64,000 nt of DNA, taken from positions 372,001-436,000 of the forward strand of contig VDMD01000022.1 in NCBI GenBank assembly GCA_007026445.1. The letters are read 5' to 3'. This DNA is from Schizophyllum amplum (taxonomy: Eukaryota; Basidiomycota; Agaricomycetes; Agaricales; Schizophyllaceae). Below the pieces are notes generated by a model. That model saw nothing but the letters and a program-made list of their open reading frames with translations. It ran no database searches and had not been told where the DNA came from. This document shows, piece after piece, positions 34,075 through 45,651 of the stretch (its first letter is position 1; the number at the start of each line of letters is the position of its first letter). Both the position numbers and the translations under genes were made by a program.

Positions 34075-34688
34075 GAGGATACTAGGCATGACCGGTGACC
34101 CTGTACCGTTTTTGTAAACTTATTCTTCTGAACATCGATACTGCGTATCTTCGCTTCCTGAGTGATGGAGACGCGGCACGTTTCTTCATTCGCAGTAGAT
34201 GAGACTACAACGTGTACTCGTGTCGACGACAAGCGGTAGGGAACTGAAATGCTCGTGTTGAAAGGCGTTGCGGGCGGACTAGACATACCTCTTTGAACGA
34301 AGCATGCAGTCCTCGCGAATGTCAGATCTTCGTGTCCACTCGCCTGGTGTCGCATTCTGGTCAGAGCAGCAGCACGCACCTCCGTCATCGTGCCCGTTGA
34401 AGGAAGCACACGCAAATCATTTCTGGGTAAAAATCGCCAGTGACATTGCCCAAGTACGATGTGAGGGCATCGTGCCCGGCCAGCGTTGGAGCCAGCGCGG
34501 GAGGACGAGCGGGCGTTGGAGCCAGCGACTCGGGTGGCGTTGGAGCCAGAGGGAGGGTGGGTGGCGTTGGAGCCAACGACGGTGGGGCGCGCAGTTGGAT
34601 GCGCGCCCCCGACGGCATGTTGGAGCCTGCCTCGGAGGATGCGGTATTACAGGAGTACGGGTAGTGCTACATGGCTCAGGGAGCCTGA
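34075..34688. other. SSP4 3' flank and arm end
   Basis: Non-coding. It contains the outer end of the right arm and the minisatellite at 34483-34575, then about 100 bp up to the aspartokinase stop codon. Confidence 0.5.
34483..34575. repeat. Minisatellite, GCGTTGGAGCCA unit
   Basis: Four copies of GCGTTGGAGCCA at 34483, 34513, 34537 and 34564, with 24-30 bp spacing and G-rich spacers. A related half unit, TTGGAGCC, follows near 34620. The left arm has only weak counterparts (GCTCCAACGC and GTCTCCAACG near 18087-18115), so the array expanded in the right arm or shrank in the left. Confidence 0.75.
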
Positions 34689-36830
34689 TTATTTTTGTTT
34701 AAAAGAGCCAGGGGCCTGTGCGAGACGTGAGTGGGAGACGGCGGAGGATAAGGGTGAAGAGAACGTACCTGCGGCCGGCTCCGGCGTGATGTTGAGGCAG
34801 CTCTGGTGAATGAGGTTGAGCGCCTTGATAGCGTCGTGCGCGTCGATGACACATGAGATGTTGATCTCGCTCGCGCCCTGGCTTATCATCTCGATGTTGA
34901 CATTGCCCTGCGCCAGCGTCGTGAACATCCGGCCGGCTATGCCGACCATATTGCGCATCTGCTTGCCGACGAGGGAGAGGATGGCCATCTCAGGATGGAC
35001 TGACACCTGCGCCCTTGTCAGTCGGCAGAAAAACAATATCGCATTTGGATACTTACAGTGCCGCTCTTCCTGAGCTCCGTCACCAGGCGGTCGAGTAGCT
35101 TCTGCGCTAGCGAATCCTCGATGGCCATACTGACGTGCACCTCGCTAGTGCTGATGAGGTCGACAACGACGCCGAAGCGGTCAAGCGTGCTGAAGATGCC
35201 CGCGAGGAAACCGTGGCTGACGCTCTTCCGGTTCGAGTTGACGTTTAGCACGACAATCTTCTCCTTAATCGTGACTGCCGTGGGCATCTTGCGATGATGG
35301 TGCGCCTCCGCCATAAGCGACAGGTTTTCCAGCATCGTTAGCGATGCTGGCTCCGGCACGGTTCCACCGGTCTCTTCCACCTGGACCGCGTCTGCGTCGT
35401 GGTCGGGGAAGATGACCGTCCCGCCGCCTTGTGGATTATCCACGTTCTTTATACGGATGGGAATTTTGCGGCGGATGACCTGCTCCATCGTGAAGGGGTG
35501 CACGACCTCGCTGCCATAGTAGGTGAGCTCGGCGGCCTCGTCGGGAGATATGATAGACAGCAAGCGCGCGGTAGGTACTTTGCGCGGGTCGGCAGTGAAT
35601 ATTCCATCGACCTCCTTCCAGATTTGAAGCTCGGATGCTTCGAGGCCAACCGCGAGTAGCGCGGACAGAAGGTCGGTGTAACCGCGGCCAACCTGTTGCA
35701 ATAACGAGCCAGGAACTGGCCCAAAGAAGCCTGAAGGCCGACATGAGAAAACGCATTCTATTTCGATGAGCAGGATCCGTACCGGTGACCACAGGTACGC
35801 GAGACCCGCATTGCCGTATGCGCTCGCCGAGAGCGACAGTCAGGTTGTCGTAGAAGCCCTGGTCCAGGGAGCCAGAGCCAAGAGCGTTATCGGAGTCGTC
35901 GACCTGGGGTACGATGTCATCCAAAGACACGTATTCTGCATCTATACCCTGTAGTGAATGGGTCAGAAGGGCATTGCGAGCTATGGCGAAAGAGTCTCGC
36001 CTGATCACGCAGCACTGCCGTCATGATTTTGCAGGCGAGGCGTTCCCCAAGGCCGACGATAGTGTCTCTTGAGCGTGGAGATACCTCGTCGATGATCTGC
36101 AAGTGCTTCAGTCAACCTTCTGGGAGAATTTAGAGTACACATACCTGCGCAGCTGACAGATAATGCAGTAACCAGTCGCAGTCTCGCTCGATCTCGTCCT
36201 CAAGCTGCCTACGAATATCCGGGTCCTGCACTGATGCTCTAGCTGCCTTGAGATGCTCTTGCCGGATGATATCGGCGGTGGCGTGGAAGTCCGGGGGCGG
36301 CGGAGTCATTGGTGTGAAGCCGCCGAATGACGTGGTAGGAGACCCATCGCGTGCAGAAGACCCATTACGCGCGCGGGGGCTGGATGGTGGGGAGGTGGAT
36401 TGTGGGGGAGTAGTGGAGGAACCAAAGACACTCTTGGTGACAGGGGTCATGATGCCAGGAGTGTCGACGCTGCCATTGCGCTTGGGGCCTGAGGGGCCGC
36501 GTCGTAGGGCTTCCGACGCGGCTCTGAGAAGGAGGCTGGTCGTGCCGAGCGCTTTGGTCGAGCCCGAGCGTGCGGAGCATACTACAGCGACCTTATTATC
36601 GTCGACGTAGTTTCTGCACATCCGTCAATTTCTGTGTTCAAGAAACGTTGCAGTACGCACGCTACGATCTCCTGCGCGATCTTCACAGGGAACTTGCCTA
36701 CACTTGTCCCTCCGAACTTCTGAACTAGCCATTTCGCGGATGGATCGATGCTGTTCTGGTGTAGATTCGGAGGAGTTCTTGGTGGCGACGAAGACGCGGA
36801 AGAAGCGCGCGAGGATGTCGGGGAGACCAT
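34689..36830 (-). CDS. HOM3: Aspartate kinase (HOM3)
   Basis: First enzyme of the aspartate route to threonine, methionine and homoserine. The start at 36830 gives a short Ser/Pro-rich leader, then WLVQKFGGTSVGKFPVKIAQEIVA (kinase motif KFGGTSVG). Further blocks: NKVAVVCSARSGSTKALGTTSLL, a long Ser/Thr/Pro insert near 36250-36500, IVGLGERLACKIM, QVGRGYTDLLSALLAVGL, WKEVDGIFTADPRKVPTARL, and FGSEVVHPFTMEQ-type YYGSEVVHPFTMEQ. C-terminal ACT domains follow (VLNVNSNRKSVSHGFLAGIF; VHPEMAILSLVGKQMRNMVG), the usual site of threonine feedback. Seven or so exons with introns of about 50 nt, for example near 35710-35770. The last 20 residues past PEPAAG are less conserved and could reflect a missed 3' intron. 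Confidence 0.93.
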
Positions 36831-37142
36831 GGCAGGAGGAGAAGAAGGGGAAAAGTATAAGTAAAGAAATGTTATGAGTGCATAGGAGGAAGATGACTTG
36901 CTAATGGAAATTGAAATTCTGATCGTCGAGCAATTCGGCCGAACGAACGACGCACGTGACCGAGGTTGAACTTTCAGACTCCCCGCAAGAGAAAAATGTT
37001 GAGCCCCCAGAAGGGTGCATAACAGAGTGAAGATGCTATTCATGTGTACGGTAGTATGTTGTGGGCAGGTACATAAACATCAGCGAGCATCAGACGAGCA
37101 TCGAGTTCGTGCCACATATTCAAGAAGATCATTGTCGAAATC
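36831..37142. other. Spacer upstream of HOM3
   Basis: A 312-bp region between the HOM3 start and the 3' end of the helicase. It presumably holds the HOM3 promoter. Contains GGCCGAACGAACGACGCACGTGACC with a CACGTG core near 36953-36958; no gene. Confidence 0.45.
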
Positions 37143-40100
37143 CTACTCATCCTCGCGGAAGACAGCAGGGGCATCGTCCCACACTCTCGTCATCAGACAG
37201 ATCCAGATCAGCGCCACCTTCCTCTTCCTGCGTTACAGTCGCCCGCAACTGCTGCAGCAAGTCACGCGCCTGCTCTGCTGCGAGCCGGTTCATCCGCCCG
37301 TCGTATCCCTCCGGTCCAGGCTCTAGCTCCTCATTCGGATCCCATGAAATCGGAACGCCCCGCCACCCGCCTTTGTTGTGGACGTAGTTCATGAAGCCAC
37401 GCCAGTTAATGTCGAGAGACAGATCCTCGGGTTACCGACGACGATGAGCATGGCTTGAGCACGCGTGATGGCAACTGAGCGCATGGTGATCAGCAAGACG
37501 TCTGAGCAGTAAAGAGAAAGGACTCAATACCACCATTGAATCGACGAGGATTGGCTACGAAGCCGAGCATGCGACGTATGTCGGAGACCAGGAAGTCCTC
37601 ATTACTGCGCACAGTAGATATAATAATCACGCGACGTTCCTGCAATAAGGTCAGCTTCGACAACCAGGGACTATGAAGACAGGATATCAAGATTGCTGAC
37701 CTGACCCTGGAATTGCTCAATGCTGCCCACAGTGATACCCCGCAATCTCTCATCTCGGTCGACGAGACTAGCGATTTTCTGCGTTTGTGCATGGTACGGC
37801 GTGATGACACCGATGTCCTGCGGGCCTGTGAAACCATTTCAAGGTGAAAAGCTGCACAGCAGTGGGGAGTAGACAATTGACGCACGTAGCTGATGTCTTC
37901 TATCGCTCAGCAGCGAGCCGCAGTACTTTTTCACCAAAGACGCCTCTTCGGCGTTGAAGAAGGAGGGCGAGGATCTCTCACGCGCGTCGCGACCAATAAC
38001 TGCGTGGAAGAGGATCGGGAAATTTCTCTTGGGAAGGATCTCCGACCCCTCCATGCTGTGCGTCAGGATCGGGTCCGCGCTAGGGACGAGCTCGCCGTTG
38101 TAGAAGCGCCGATTGGAGTAGTCGAGCAAAGCTGGGTGCGAGCGGAAGCTCTTGATGAGCTTCATGATACTGTAGACATGTAAGATTTGCATATGTTAAG
38201 AGTAGAATGAGAAGACCACTCACGTCACACCCTGCCACCTGTTCAGATCGTAAACGTCTTGTTGCTCCATCAGTCGGCCCATGTAGCTCTCCTTCAGCCC
38301 CAACACGCTGGCGTAGTTCGAATGCACGATAGGTCCGAGCTGCTGCGGGTCTCCCGCCAGCACGACGTTCGTGTCCTTGTTCACCAGCGTTTTCAACGGG
38401 ATCATCGCCGCCGGCTCCGTCGCCTGAGCGCACTCGTCGATGAAAACCCAGTCGTAGTGTCCGCCTCGGATTCCTAGCCCCGCGGAACTCCTGCAGATAT
38501 ACACGTGACACGACGACGCGGTAGCTCGCCAAGCGCTCCGTAGGTGGAACCGCGAATACCGTGTTGTCGTTAATCATGCTGAAGCGCTTCAGTGCCGGGC
38601 GGGAGGTCCGCGACCTTACGTGTGAGCGAGTTCAGCCGAAAGAGCTGCGTCGAGTCGAGCATCGCGGTGGTCAGCTTCTGGGCAAGCCCGTCCGCGGCGG
38701 TGTTGCTCGGCGCGCACGCGAGGATGCGCGCGTCGGGGTCGCGCAAAGCAGCTGATGGATCGCCTCAACGATGGTTGACGTCTTCCCCGTGCCCGGCGGG
38801 CCAAAGACGATGAGCGGCGGCGATCCGGGTGGCAGCCGCAGGATGGCCGCAATCGTGCGTAGCTGCTCCTCGTCGTCCGCAATGGCGCGGTTCACCGGCT
38901 GCACAGCATCCATCTGCGCCGCGGTGACAGGCTCGCGGGCTTTGACGTGCTGTGCAGCCGGGAAGAGAATGCGCATGGGCTTGTTTTTATTGGCGAGCGC
39001 GTCGTGCATGCGCCGGTAGGAGAGCCGGTTGAGGACGAAGCGGACGTCGAAGTGCGCCCCGCGGTAGGTGCTGAATTCGTCAGGGAAGCGCAGCTTGACG
39101 GCGTCGAGCATAACGGCGTGTACTCGGCCTTGGTACCACGGCGCGGTGAGTTCCCCCTGTGCGGCGTATCTCGATGAAGTCACCGACGAGAACGCTAGGG
39201 CGGCCCTCCGCCACCCTGCACCTTCAGCCTGAGAATATGTCAGAAGATCTCACGGACGAGGGGCGACGTCTCTTACTCGTAATTTGGATAGTTCGCCTTA
39301 AGCTCCGCGCCCTGCAGCGCATAGCTTTCCAGGTCCTGTCGTTGCCGCTCCTCTCGATATGCAGCAGACCTGGAAATATTCTCCGTATTCTCCCCATCCA
39401 AATCGAGGCAAGAACTGCGTCTGGATCATTGAAGGGTCGCCCGCTCCGGATTGCCTCCTCTCTCCTCGCTTCCCATACACGGCTGCGATCAGCTCCTTCG
39501 GCGCGTCGAATCCCCCCAGACCGCGCTTCCATTCGGTTCTCGTCCAGACCGTCGGGCGTGTACTTGGCACAACAGCACCCTCGAAGAATCCCGCGGGCAT
39601 CTGCCGACGCACGTACGGCGCAGAAGGACGAAGCTGCTCATGGTCCGCACGCGAACCAATCACAGCATGCACCTTCCTCGCAATGACGAAGGGCCTTCCA
39701 CCGAGCATAGTATCGACGAAGCGCACGAACAAGGTGTCCTCGAAATTGCCGACATACGCTGGATGCAGTGTGAGAATGATTGTCCTCGGTTGGCCCGTCT
39801 TCACAAATACGCCCATGCCTGGCACTGCAGAGGAGAAACTACGAGACAATGCATCAGATAGTTCACGAGTGACCAAGAGAGATGAAGACAAACTGTTCGC
39901 CATGGGCATCCTTGCGGGCAGATGAACCCATCCACCACTTCAGGATCCTGATGCGGATTCTTCGCCCGACGTTTTCTTGATGGTCAAGATGACGGTCGGG
40001 CTCTGACTGGCCTCTTCGAACTCGTCGACGACGCCAAAGTCAACACCCTCGCCTGGGGTAATCACCACGTTATTCTTGTCCTCGTACAGAGCAGCCCGCG

Positions 40101-40502
40101 CAGCAGCGATGTCGTCCTGTATGTGCTGATGGCGATGCCGCTGCATTTGGGCGGCCGCGACCTCCGCCCCGCACGTTTCGCAGGCAGCTCGCACCGCAGG
40201 ACGAGGACGAGGGGCGGGTGCAGCGCTAGTCTGTCGACGGCATAAAAAGGGTGTACAAGTGAAGGCGCAGGATGGCGACGAACCGCCGCAGGTTGAGCGC
40301 TATGTTGCCGCTGCTGCTGCTGCTGAAGCAGTATTTGATGCTTCCTCCCCCGCTCGTGCGGTCTTAGATTCCCAAAGGGAAGGATAAGGCCACACGAGCA
40401 CTTGGTGAGATCATGCCGGAAGCGACAGAGGTCGCCCGCAGTGCAACGTCCCTGAGGGAAGTTGACGCAGGATCCTGGGTATCGCGCAGGACCGAAGGGC
40501 AT
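37143..40502 (-). pseudogene. CCCH zinc-finger, MOV10/SDE3-like SF1 helicase with many frame breaks
   Basis: The start at 40502 gives a CCCH finger (SCVNFPQGRCTAGDLCRFRH) and a C2H2-like part (CETCGAEVAAAQMQRHRHQH). Then comes an SSARKDAHGEQF-type beta region and helicase motifs I (FGPPGTGKTST), II (DECAQATEP), III (LAGDPQQLGP) and later RVIIISTVRSNEDF and VAITRAQAMLIVVG. This domain set resembles cytoplasmic RNA helicases of RNA silencing and surveillance. Real introns exist (near 40230-40290, 39850-39900, 39240-39290, 38170-38220). Beyond these, about eleven places need one-base shifts to keep conserved residues, near 39973, 39368, 39352, 39213, 39155, 38742, 38597, 38507, 38477, 37428 and 37183. 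They are too tight for introns. Either the gene is decaying, or the assembly has indel errors; the protein motifs themselves remain well kept. Confidence 0.75.
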
Positions 40503-41128
40503 GGCGGTTGAAAGCAGCGTGCGCTACGCGTGTTTACGAGATACGCAGTCCGGGTCAGCGGTCAGGCAATTGAGTCGTGATAGCCGCCGCTTGATGATCC
40601 TAGCCTCACGGAAGGAGAGCGGAGGAGAAGGCCTTGAAGTGCTCCGAAAAGGCGCCCAAGAAAACTCAGGCGGCGTAGATGCAAAGTACACCTCCAGATT
40701 TTCCCGAGGGGTCTTTCAGGCTGTCCTGGCCGCAGGCCGTGCTACTTGACTCGTACTTGATAAGGAAGTAGGAGGACAAAAGGATCAGATCAAAAATTGG
40801 TATTTAAGCGCCCGCACGTGACACCTCTGAATACAGTACCTTCCTAATTCAGAATATAATTCTTTGCTGGCTGCAGTGCTTGGGTACTGCCCCAAGCAGG
40901 CCATATTCAGTCTAACATATATCGCATTGTACACTTGAGTAAGAGTCGTATTATGACCAGGGTTCGCATACAGGAATGAACTGCAATTTACGATGCGACA
41001 CCGTCCATGCTCACGCCTTCGAGTTCGTCCGGCGCTTCCGACGTAGACGGAGGCTCAGACTCACTCGTCGTTCTGTGGCCGAGTCGAGTTTAGGGTGCCC
41101 TCTGTCGACGCTGCTTCTCCTGCTATGA
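40503..41128. other. Intergenic region
   Basis: A 626-bp spacer between the helicase start and the 3' end of the coiled-coil gene. No gene, repeat or RNA seen. Confidence 0.5.
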
Positions 41129-42303
41129 CTATGACTCCGGCTGATATCTGCCAAGCTTCCCGTCTCCGCGACGCGACCGCGGAAGCGCTTGAGCTCCTCC
41201 TGCTAAGCGCAGGCGAACGCGAAGGATCGCGTTCGCGAGCAGGCAGGTAGATGCTGTAGGCGATCCAAAAGAGCTCGACAATGAGGGCGGTGGTACCGAC
41301 GGGTACGTGAGGCTTGAGCTCGCCGTGTTTGTCCCGGGGCCGGCGCCCCAGGTATGCGGCGCTGTGAAGGACGGCGGGCTCGTCATGTTCGTCGTCGTGC
41401 TCACAAAGCTTGCAGAGTTGGTGTGCAGAGGCGAAAACGCGTATGGAGATTCTGGAGAAGAAGGGGAATAGGACAGCGAAGTGGTACTTTCCGAGGACTG
41501 GTTCACCGGGCGGCGAATCTGAGACGCCGGACGGGGAATGGGGACAGCGGTAATCGTGCGCGTAGGGAGGTGGGGGTTCGCTCCCTGTACATGGGCCGCG
41601 GGAGAAGGGGTACTGGATTTTCGACGATGGGTCGGTTGTGAATACGGATCTGACGATGCCAGACCTATGAGGTTATCCACCGAGATCCCCAGCTGTGCAC
41701 GCCGCGATTAGATAAACCTCGAGAAGTGGGGCATCGTCACTCACCCTATTCCTGTGCTCAATGAGCTCCTCCCTGTAGATCTCGTTCAGACGCGAAACAC
41801 GGATGAAATCGCGCTCGACATCGGCGAGTCGGTGCCGCAGCTGCTCGTTCTCTTGCCTCATAGCTTCCAGCATCGCATCTGCGCTGGGGCCCTGCCCGGA
41901 CAGGAAAGACTGCGCGCCGAGGCTTCCGTTCGAGGACGGCCCCGCGCCACTGGCGGTCTGCTGCTGCGCGAGACGCAGCGCCGTGAGCTCGCGCATGAGC
42001 TTGTTGACGTGCGATTCAGATTCTGCCTCCAGCACATTCTCCAGGTCAATTTTCTCCTCTCGAAGCTAAGAACTAGTCAATACGTCTGGCTCAGGGCGCA
42101 GGCGTGCGACGTACCCTCTCAAGTTTGCGCGACAGTGTATTGATGATGCGCTCCTCCTCGGCTTCATACGCATTAATGAGCTCTTCCTTGCTCGTGCGGT
42201 CCTCGTTTCCTGTAGAAAGACGACGAAGTGGCGGGGACATTGACATTGTAGAATGGTGGTCGGGAACAACGCGGGAAGGCATTTGAGACTCAGACTTAGT
42301 CAA
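41129..42303 (-). CDS. Coiled-coil, Ser/Pro-rich protein
   Basis: Three exons, complement(join(41129..41692, 41745..42065, 42115..42303)), in phase. An alternative start is 42282. Residues about 30-165 form a long coiled coil with breaks (KEELINAYEAEEERIINTLSRKLE; ENEQLRHRLADVERDFIRVSRLNEIYREELIEHR). The C-terminal part is Ser/Thr/Pro-rich and disordered. No enzymatic motif. Probably a cytoskeletal or scaffold protein conserved among Agaricomycetes. Near 41240-41260 a neighbouring frame reads LPARERDPSRSPALSRRSSS, which looks more protein-like than the annotated frame, so a one-base slip near there may alter the true C-terminus. Confidence 0.65.
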
Positions 42304-42521
42304 GGGGAGAGTCCAATTCCGGCGATCGTGGCACCCAATTTATGTAAAGTAACGGCGGCGGTGGCGTCTAGCACTCGAACGTTCTCAGTCTCTTGAGGCA
42401 TGTGCGACGACGAGTAGCCCCTCGATACATGTCAAACAGTCCAGGGACCACGCAGAATCAACAATAGAATCCAAAGCCGTAATGTACGCAGGTATCGGGA
42501 ACAGAAACGAAGACCACGAGC

Positions 42522-45279
42522 TCAGAAATCGTACCCTTCTACCTTGAACACCTTTCCATACTGCAGATAGCTGTCCATGATCTTCATGATTGACTCTGGC
42601 AAGCCCATGCTCAGCAGCGTGAATGTGATCTTCTGGTGCCCATGTATCGTCCCAAGCTTGAAGAACGCACGCGCGATCACGGTCGGGTACTATGCGCACC
42701 ATCAGCACAACGTACTTGCATATGAGAAGAGACTACGCACCGTCATCTCAGTGTAATCCGCGTACTGGTATGCAGCGACGCGAATGGCAGTCTGGATGGT
42801 GCGCTGAATGTCGCCCTCGTCCGAGTACATCTCCATGAGCCGAAGCCATGGCTTTTGCGAATAGCGCGGTGTATCCAGACACCGCTGGTACGCCTCCTTC
42901 GCCTCCTCCTTGTGGTGCAGACGCATCCCAAGGTCTCCAAGGATCTCCCACTCGTGCCCCGTTTTGCGATATGCCACTCGCTGGGTCTTGAAGTGCGCGA
43001 TTTCGGCGCGGAATATGGTCCAAACCCGCAAGTCCTACAAACAACTTTAGTAAACGATGAACAGGAGGAACAAGCAGCTTTACCTCGTAGAGAACCATAA
43101 AGAGGTTATCGAGCCAACGTTCGCAAAGGCGCTTGTTGTTGAATGAGAAGCCCTCGTTATCGCCTGCAGCCGCTTTCTGTTTTGCCATTTCGTCGGCGTC
43201 ACCTACAGCAGAGAATGCCGGCTTCTCTATCTCTTGCGTTCCAATATCGCCGTTGGCCGCAGGTGAGTCTGACGCCTCACTTCCTGGCTCGGGCGACTCA
43301 GTCGATATTCGTATCGCAGGAACTTCTGGCACGTCTTTGGAGTCAATGCCATTGACCTTCTCGGGCATGGACGTATCGCCATCCGTGATGGTCGCGGCGT
43401 CGTCGATCGTCAACGCGTCGTCCGTAGAGGGCGTCGCGCCGTTGTCCTGCTCGTCTTTATCCACTATAGGCGACACCATCCCCCGTGTCGAAGCGTCATC
43501 ATCGAGTTCGCGGCGCACAGCGGTCCCGTCCTCATGAATGACAACGGTGGAGCTCGCCCGGTCGGACTCCGTGTCGTCGATGACGCGCTTGATGTCCGTC
43601 TGCGCCTTCTGCATGCGGTATTCCTCCTCCATGACGAAGACGGTGCTTCGTGTCTTGAGCAGCTCATCCCAGCCGATCTGGGAGACCAATCGCGTGAGAA
43701 GTGCATATGCGCGCGCCCAAGTCCCACGTAGGCCCGGGGCTGGTAGCCTTTGCAGGGCGGGATCAGCCTGCAAAGTTTGATAAGTTTTGCATGCCTTGCA
43801 AAAATGGTGTTGCGTACCTCATCCTCTTCCGTCGTGGTTCGCTCCGGCAGTATGTCACCAATCAGGCGGTGGAACGGCAGGTGCACCTTAGATGGCGTCA
43901 AATTGCGATGTGCGTCGCGCCCGTTGTACGTGAACATGGGGCAGGAGTTCAGGGTCAGCAGCGCGGACTCGTACTCGCCCAGGTCCATGTATAGCTCCGT
44001 GAGCTTCTCCCAAGTGACAAACTCGCTAGGCGCGCAGTTCACAGCTTGCCGGGCGAGCTTGAGCGACCACTCGAACTTGCCCTTGGAACGGAGGAAATCG
44101 CACTGCGCGTGTAGAAGTGTGTATGACTGTGGATTCTGCTTCATCGCTTGCGACATGATCTGGACGGCCTTGACTTCCTCGTCTGTGGCAGGTGAGATTA
44201 TGCGGCGGCTGAGCAAGCGAGACACATACTCATGCCGATGTAGCTACGGGCGAGAAGGGAGGCGACTTCGGGTTCGCGGATGGAGAGCTTTTCGAAGAGG
44301 TTGGCAGCAGGCTGGAAGCGGCCGCTGTCGCCAAAGTACTTCATGATGCCGGCGGTGAGGTGGTTAGAACAACGGTGGCGACTTGGATCTCGGGGTCGGA
44401 TCCGACTTGCCAGCCTATATAGTCATGAGAATGGTTCATGAAGGGAATAGGCAATGCGCACCATGCAGGAACAGTTGTTCTGCAGCCTGCAAGAATCGCA
44501 GTTCGCTCTCTGGGGTGGTGATGGGGTCCAGTTTGCGGTAGGACTCCAGATGGTACATGGGATCGTCGGAGTAGAGGATAGACCGAAGGAGGGCGGATAC
44601 GTATGTCTCAAGCCAGATTTCGGGCGTAGCGTCGTGGCTGGGTGATGTGAGCATACGCGCCTGTCTATCGCACAGTCGACGCACCGCTCGCCCCTTAGAT
44701 CTACGACATAGGGATGGACGCCTCCAGGAATCTTCACGTCGACGCGAATGTCCACCCGCGAGAACGCGTTGAAGCAGCTGGCTTTGTGTTAGCATTCGTC
44801 GCGTCCGCGTATACACCGCACGTACCAATAGCACCCATTGCGTACCTTCCACGCCGGCGCTTTCGAGAACCAGGCAGAGCTGTCCTCAATCGCGTAGGTC
44901 AGGGAGTTGATGTATGCCGCCAGCGATGCGGAGGACGAGGCATCCACGCCAGACACGTAGTGGTAGGAGCCGAGCTGCGCGTCGAGATCAGTACCAAGAG
45001 CTGTTGGCGCATTTCCACAACACACCTCCTTCGTCGCGCTCTTCCCTGTGCTTTTGACAACATGACATAGGTCTGGGGGACCCAGCTCTCGAAATGTCGC
45101 TGGGGACGCGTCAGTTTGGCGCCCTACCGCGTCGAGCATACACCTACATAGACTCTCCGTTCGCGCGGCTAGGCATTCACCAAGCTCAACCTGGGGGCTC
45201 GTTAGCTTTGGGTCATCTCCTGTAGCGCGCAACGTGCTTCGAACAGCTCGGGAATGTCTTTGAATGTCGCCTCCGCCAT
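42522..45279 (-). CDS. Exomer complex ChAP protein (BUD7/BCH1-like)
   Basis: Chs5-Arf1p-binding protein of the exomer coat, which sorts chitin synthase and other cargo from the trans-Golgi to the plasma membrane. Recognised by SYHYVSGVDASSSASLAAYINSL, SRVDIRVDVKIPGGVHPYVVD, ETYVSALLRSILYSDDP, the TPR-like block AMKQNPQSYTLLHAQCDFLRSKGKFEWSLKLA, VTWEKLTELYMDLGEYESALLTLNSCPM and the invariant-looking tail ARAFFKLGTIHGHQKITFTLLSMGLPES...GKVFKVEGYDF. A basidiomycete-style acidic Ser/Thr insert lies at about 43140-43560. Multiple introns. At the N-terminus (MAEATFKDIPELFEAR, start 45279) a one-base shift near 45231 is needed to join to LRATGDDPKLTSPQ. Confidence 0.88.
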
Positions 45280-45651
45280 CGTTGCCGGCGTCCGCGATGG
45301 TTCGGAATAAGCCGAGATGTCACGTCTGTGAGGGACGTCACGTCACACTTGACCGGCGCCACAGCTTTTTGGCCACAATATCGCCCGATATGTCTCGCGA
45401 TACTCTATACTGCGTCGATGCATTGGGGCATCGAGAAACTGGTTTAACTTTTGTTCACCACGAGTACGTTCTGCGGGAAGAGCAGATCTTTCCGCCTCCG
45501 CGGCGAGTGGGTAGATTTCCAAGCTCTGCGCAGGTCTGTCTGTCGCGTTTGTGTATCGTATATTGGCGTATATATTAGGCAAGAAAACACAACGCATATA
45601 TGTGACGGCTCTCAGCCCTAGTGGTGCCAGACCAAAGGCGACAGACATGCG
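45280..45651. other. Intergenic region
   Basis: A 372-bp gap between the exomer start and the 3' end of the F-box-like gene. Nothing seen. Confidence 0.45.

Larger units (their letters stand above)
30250..34560. repeat. Right arm of the large inverted duplication
   Basis: Reverse-complement homologue of 18070-23260. It keeps the SSP pair (SSP3, SSP4) and a ruined GNAT 5' half, and lacks both palindromic insertions of the left arm. The outer end carries a short tandem repeat expanded relative to the left arm. Boundaries are approximate because homology fades. Confidence 0.85.

Noticed and set aside
34483..34575. CRISPR-like spaced repeats
   Set aside because: Units are 12 bp with G-rich similar spacers; this is a eukaryotic minisatellite.
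39335..39368. A 34-nt intron in the helicase between FQ and DLESYAL
   Set aside because: It would restore phase but is far below the 45-60 nt intron size seen here and would delete the conserved VLLHIEEE segment.
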